Shown here: positions 60,737-64,000 of the stretch, in pieces
How the letters are laid out: every line of letters starts with the position of its first letter
Numbering within the stretch: position 1 is the first letter of the stretch
Source: Bacteroidales bacterium
GTDB lineage: Bacteria; Bacteroidota; Bacteroidia; Bacteroidales; WCHB1-69
DNA length: 64,000 nt
Direction: 5' to 3'
Assembly (NCBI GenBank): GCA_017554325.1
Contig: JAFZIP010000013.1
Span: 124,001 to 188,000 of the forward strand
Translations under genes and position numbers: made by a program
Notes under the pieces: generated by a model
The model's input: the letters and a program-made list of their open reading frames with translations, nothing else
Databases searched by the model: none
What the model was told of the DNA's origin: nothing

Positions 60737-61630
60737 ATGAAGTTTTATTCTCATTTTACATATATCCTGCTCCTGCTTGGCCTGCTGATTGTCGCTCCCG
60801 TTCGGAATTTGTCCGCCCAGAAATCCGAATTCGGCGGCTGTGTGGGCACGATGTTCTATCTTGGCGACCTCAACCAGACCAAACTCTTCAAACTGAACCT
60901 GAAAGATCCGACCCTTAACCAGTTGCATCTTGCAGGAGGTTTTATGTATCGCTATAATATCTCTCCCAGATTTGCGATTAAAGCAGACTTCCTTTTCGGG
61001 AAAGTCTCCTCCACCGACAAGGGCACGGATATGGCCGACCGCAATTTCAGCTTCACTTCCCCTATAACGGAATTCTCCGCTGAAATTGAACTGAACTTTT
61101 TTGAATTGTACAATATCACGGGCAAGAACCGTTTTTCCCCATACATTTTTGCAGGATTGACGCTGTTTTCCTTCAATCCGCAAACCGCTTATAACAATCA
61201 GGTTTACGATTTGCACAGTATGGGCACCGAAGGCCAGGGGCTTGAGGGTGGCCCCAAACCCTATTCCCTGACCACTGTGGCCATTCCGTTCGGCTTCGGC
61301 ATCAAGGCCACCATTGGCCGCTATTTCGCTATTGGTGCGGAATGGGGACTGCGTTGGACATTTACGGACTATCTGGATGATGTGGGCGGCAGGTACTATG
61401 ACAACGACGTGTTGCGCGCCGAATATGGGGACTTGGTGGCTGACTTGGCCGACCGCTCGCCCGAAATCCTCAACGAGCAAGGTGAACCCTTGAGCCGTCA
61501 TGTCGCGGGCCATGCGCGTGGCAACGAGACGACCCACGATGCCTACTCCTTTGCCGGCATCACCATGACTGTGAAATTCGGTAACGAGGACAAGGCTTGC
61601 CGACTGAAATTGCCCAGACGTAAAAAATAA
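60737..61630 (+). CDS. outer-membrane beta-barrel protein (DUF6089-like)
   Basis: 297 residues from the ATG at 60737; 60728 is an equally placed alternative. A signal peptide (FTYILLLLGLLIVAPVRNLSA-Q) precedes a small barrel with FGGCVGTMFYLGDLNQTKLF, HLAGGFMYRYNISPRFAIKA and GIKATIGRYFAIGAEWGLRW. The final strand ends in a basic tail (RLKLPRRKK). Such proteins recurrently sit upstream of uppS and bamA in Bacteroidota, as here. Function unknown, probably envelope related. Confidence 0.8.
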   Translation: MKFYSHFTYILLLLGLLIVAPVRNLSAQKSEFGGCVGTMFYLGDLNQTKLFKLNLKDPTLNQLHLAGGFMYRYNISPRFAIKADFLFGKVSSTDKGTDMADRNFSFTSPITEFSAEIELNFFELYNITGKNRFSPYIFAGLTLFSFNPQTAYNNQVYDLHSMGTEGQGLEGGPKPYSLTTVAIPFGFGIKATIGRYFAIGAEWGLRWTFTDYLDDVGGRYYDNDVLRAEYGDLVADLADRSPEILNEQGEPLSRHVAGHARGNETTHDAYSFAGITMTVKFGNEDKACRLKLPRRKK

Positions 61631-61635
61631 GGATT

Positions 61636-62382
61636 ATGGATACTTCACGCACTCTTGATATGAGTAGAATCCCATGTCACATCGCTGTGATTATGGATGG
61701 CAACGGGCGTTGGGCCCAGCAACGCGGACACGAACGCACATACGGACACAAGGCCGGCCTGGATGCCGTTAGAAGCGTCATCGAGGGCGCTGGGGAAATG
61801 GGGGTGAAATACCTGACCCTCTATACGTTCTCCACGGAAAACTGGAACCGCCCGAAAGAAGAGGTGGATATGCTGATGGGGCTGCTGGCCCAGTCCATCC
61901 ACAACGAGCTGGAAGAGCTGATGGCCAAACACGTGCGGCTACTCATACAGGGCCAGATGCAAGACCTGCCGGAATCCTGCCGCGAAGCCATGCAGTCGGC
62001 CATTGACCAGACAGCCAACAATGACGGCCTGACCCTGATTCTGGCTTTGAGCTACAGCGGCCGCACCGAGATTGCCCGCGCGGCCAGGGCCATCGCGCAG
62101 GAGGTCAGTCAAGGCACTCTGCGCGTGGAGGACATCCGGCCCGACACCGTCTCGCAACATCTGTATCACAGCGAAGTCCCCGACCCGGATGTGCTTATCC
62201 GAACTGGCGGCGAATGCCGTATCAGCAATTTCCTGCTCTGGCAAATGGCCTATACCGAGTTCTTCTTCGTGCCTGTCATGTGGCCCGATTTCCGCAAGGA
62301 GGATCTGCGCGAAATCATCATCGATTTCCAGAGCCGCGAACGCCGTTACGGAAAAACGGGAATGCAAGTCCGTGAACATTGA
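61636..62382 (+). CDS. uppS: undecaprenyl diphosphate synthase
   Basis: 248 residues of the cis-prenyltransferase family. Motifs: HIAVIMDGNGRWAQQRG (Asp21 predicted catalytic), YGHKAGLDAVRSVIEGA, LTLYTFSTENWNRP and PDVLIRTGGECRISNFLLWQ. It makes the C55 lipid carrier for peptidoglycan and O-antigen. 5 nt after the barrel gene and 38 nt before bamA. Confidence 0.97.
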   Translation: MDTSRTLDMSRIPCHIAVIMDGNGRWAQQRGHERTYGHKAGLDAVRSVIEGAGEMGVKYLTLYTFSTENWNRPKEEVDMLMGLLAQSIHNELEELMAKHVRLLIQGQMQDLPESCREAMQSAIDQTANNDGLTLILALSYSGRTEIARAARAIAQEVSQGTLRVEDIRPDTVSQHLYHSEVPDPDVLIRTGGECRISNFLLWQMAYTEFFFVPVMWPDFRKEDLREIIIDFQSRERRYGKTGMQVREH

Positions 62383-62391
62383 TTTTTTCAT

Positions 62392-62399
62392 TATCTTTG
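62392..62399 (+). promoter_or_regulatory. -7 promoter box of bamA
   Basis: TATCTTTG followed by CTGCC, overlapping the gap after uppS and 21 nt before the bamA ATG. Confidence 0.55.
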
Positions 62400-62420
62400 C
62401 TGCCAATTTTTTTGAACGTA

Positions 62421-64000
62421 ATGAATTTTTATAAACGGATTGTTTTACTGTTACTGGTGATTGCAGCAGCTTGTATGTCAATAACATACGGTCAGGTTGT
62501 AATAGGCGGTGACGGCGAGAGCGATCCTATAAAAATTGATTATTCCAACCCCAAACAATATGAAATCGGCGGTATCACGTCGTCCGGAACCGCCCCGCTG
62601 GACCAGCGGCTCCTCTCTTTCCATGTGGGCGATTTTATTGAAATCCCTGGTGAGCAGATTTCCAAAAGCGTGAAAACCCTGTGGAAAACAGGCCTCTACG
62701 ATGACGTGGAAATCACCGTCACACGCATCAACGGCAATGTCGCCTTCCTGGATGTGCGTCTGGAAGACCGGGCCCGCCTTATCTCTTTCGGCTTCAAAGG
62801 TACAACCAAGAGTGAGGAGAACGACCTGCGCGAAAAACTGAGAATCTCGCAAGGTAACATCATCAATGACAACATGAAAACCACCTGTATCAATACCATC
62901 CGCAAGTATTATGTGGACAAGGGTTTCTACAGCTGTACGGTAGATGTCAAGGAAATTGATGATGAGAAAATCAAGAATGCGAAAAACTTGCTGTTCGATA
63001 TCAAAAAGTCCAAGAAGGTCAGAATCAGCAAGATAGATATTATCGGAAACGAAGGCGTTACGGATGCCGTGCTGTTGCGTTCCATGAAGGAGACCAAGGA
63101 GAAATTCATGTTCAGGCCGTTTTGGAAAATGGATACGGCTATCGCTTACTGTCTCAAGCATCCCGGATACTATGAGTCCAAAGATATCAAGGAGCACATG
63201 GACGACTATTTTTCCGACCGTGTCAAGTTGAGAATCTTCAAGAAATCCAAATTCACCAGGGAAACCTACGAGGATGATAAAGTCAAGTTGATAGAACGCT
63301 ATAACGAGCTGGGCTATCGAGATGCTGTGATTGTCCGCGACACGTTCTATCTGGAAGATCGCGACATGCGCATTGATATCGAAGTCAATGAAGGTCCGCA
63401 ATACTATTTCCGCAACATCGATTTCGTGGGCAACACCATTTATCCGACCTCCCTGCTCAAACAACTCCTGGGTATCGAAAAAGGGGACGTGTATAACCAA
63501 ACGCTCCTGAACAAGAGCCTGACGATGAAGGAGGATGGAGAAGACATAGCTTCGTTGTATATGAACAACGGATACTTGTTCTTCAATGCCAATCCCGTGG
63601 AGGTGGCCATTGAGAATGACTCCATTGATATCGAAATCCGTATCCGCGAGGGCAAGCAGGCACGTTACAACAAAATCACCATTTCGGGTAATACGAAGAC
63701 CAACGACAATGTGATTATGCGTGAAATCACCACCATTCCCGGACAATTGTTCAACCGTTCCGACATTATCCGCACGCAGCAGGTGATGATGTCATTGGGC
63801 TATTTCAATCAGGAGAAAATGGATGTGCAACCCAAACCTAACGAGGCGGACGGTACGGTAGATATCAATTACGTGGTGGAAGAGACTTCCTCCGACCAAT
63901 TGTCGTTGAGTGCCGGTTATGGTGCAACTGGATTTGTGATCACGGCAGGTATTGCGTTCAATAACTTCTCTACGAGAAAGTTGTTCAAGAAGGATGCCTG
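62421..64000 (+). CDS. bamA: outer-membrane assembly protein BamA, 3' end cut off
   Basis: 526 codons are visible, running off the right edge. A signal peptide (MNFYKRIVLLLLVIAAACMS...YG-Q) is followed by five POTRA-like repeats: KTLWKTGLYDDVEITVTRIN, IRKYYVDKGFYSCTVDVKEI, KIDIIGNEGVTDAVLLRSMK, NIDFVGNTIYPTSLLKQLLG and KITISGNTKTNDNVIMREIT. The start of the barrel (LSLSAGYGATGFVITAGIAF) follows. BamA inserts beta-barrel proteins into the outer membrane. Downstream of uppS as in many Bacteroidota. Confidence 0.95.
   Translation, partial: MNFYKRIVLLLLVIAAACMSITYGQVVIGGDGESDPIKIDYSNPKQYEIGGITSSGTAPLDQRLLSFHVGDFIEIPGEQISKSVKTLWKTGLYDDVEITVTRINGNVAFLDVRLEDRARLISFGFKGTTKSEENDLREKLRISQGNIINDNMKTTCINTIRKYYVDKGFYSCTVDVKEIDDEKIKNAKNLLFDIKKSKKVRISKIDIIGNEGVTDAVLLRSMKETKEKFMFRPFWKMDTAIAYCLKHPGYYESKDIKEHMDDYFSDRVKLRIFKKSKFTRETYEDDKVKLIERYNELGYRDAVIVRDTFYLEDRDMRIDIEVNEGPQYYFRNIDFVGNTIYPTSLLKQLLGIEKGDVYNQTLLNKSLTMKEDGEDIASLYMNNGYLFFNANPVEVAIENDSIDIEIRIREGKQARYNKITISGNTKTNDNVIMREITTIPGQLFNRSDIIRTQQVMMSLGYFNQEKMDVQPKPNEADGTVDINYVVEETSSDQLSLSAGYGATGFVITAGIAFNNFSTRKLFKKDA

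Overview
The window reads as chromosomal DNA of a Bacteroidales-type bacterium (Bacteroidota). The evidence is a 2,411-residue SprA translocon protein next to ruvA, type IX secretion (T9SS) sorting domains, FISUMP and BspA-type leucine-rich-repeat surface proteins, and the phylum's TAnnTTTG promoter box in front of at least fifteen genes. Shine-Dalgarno sequences are almost absent. The species cannot be named; an uncultured T9SS-positive Bacteroidales is the best fit.

Layout. 0-7.2 kb: a cut-off SurA-like chaperone, rpmH, a secreted CAP-like protein, an RluD-type pseudouridine synthase and a ComEC-like channel. 7.2-12.7 kb: a repeat-rich stretch with a structured leader, a triple-FISUMP surface protein and an Rpn-type nuclease gene bracketed by 21-bp inverted repeats. 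12.7-26.1 kb: ruvA-sprA, a lipoprotein, an MltF-like transglycosylase, purD and a TonB-dependent receptor. 26.4-28.9 kb: tRNA-Asp carrying a 2.5-kb insertion whose cargo is an AbiE toxin-antitoxin pair, with the tRNA 3' end duplicated at the far side. 29-38 kb: a secreted protein, an orphan antitoxin, an M20 amidohydrolase, rlmH, sufDC and a RecB/AddA-like helicase-nuclease. 38-42.6 kb: a BspA-like LRR/T9SS protein behind a second copy of the structured leader, and a Schlafen-type AlbA_2 protein. 42.8-47.7 kb: prfA, uvrA and an agmatinase-family gene. 47.8-54 kb: a membrane LytTR regulator facing three lipoproteins, an MBOAT acyltransferase, a DltD-like SGNH protein and a 39-residue membrane microprotein. 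54-64 kb: lplA, reverse rubrerythrin, cdaA, ptb, apt, ilvE, rplT-rpmI-infC, an outer-membrane barrel protein, uppS and the 5' part of bamA.

The most promising systems are four. First, a probable envelope-acylation operon whose last gene, a microprotein ending in CLYTNF, resembles the DltX acyl shuttle. Second, a duplicated pair of inverted operator boxes between that operon and the LytTR gene. Third, an approximately 250-nt leader, conserved with covarying stems and a 7-codon mini-ORF, in front of two unrelated surface proteins. Fourth, the integrase-less AbiE island. Several palindromic repeat families are scattered through the window; one copy lies in frame inside a T9SS sorting domain.
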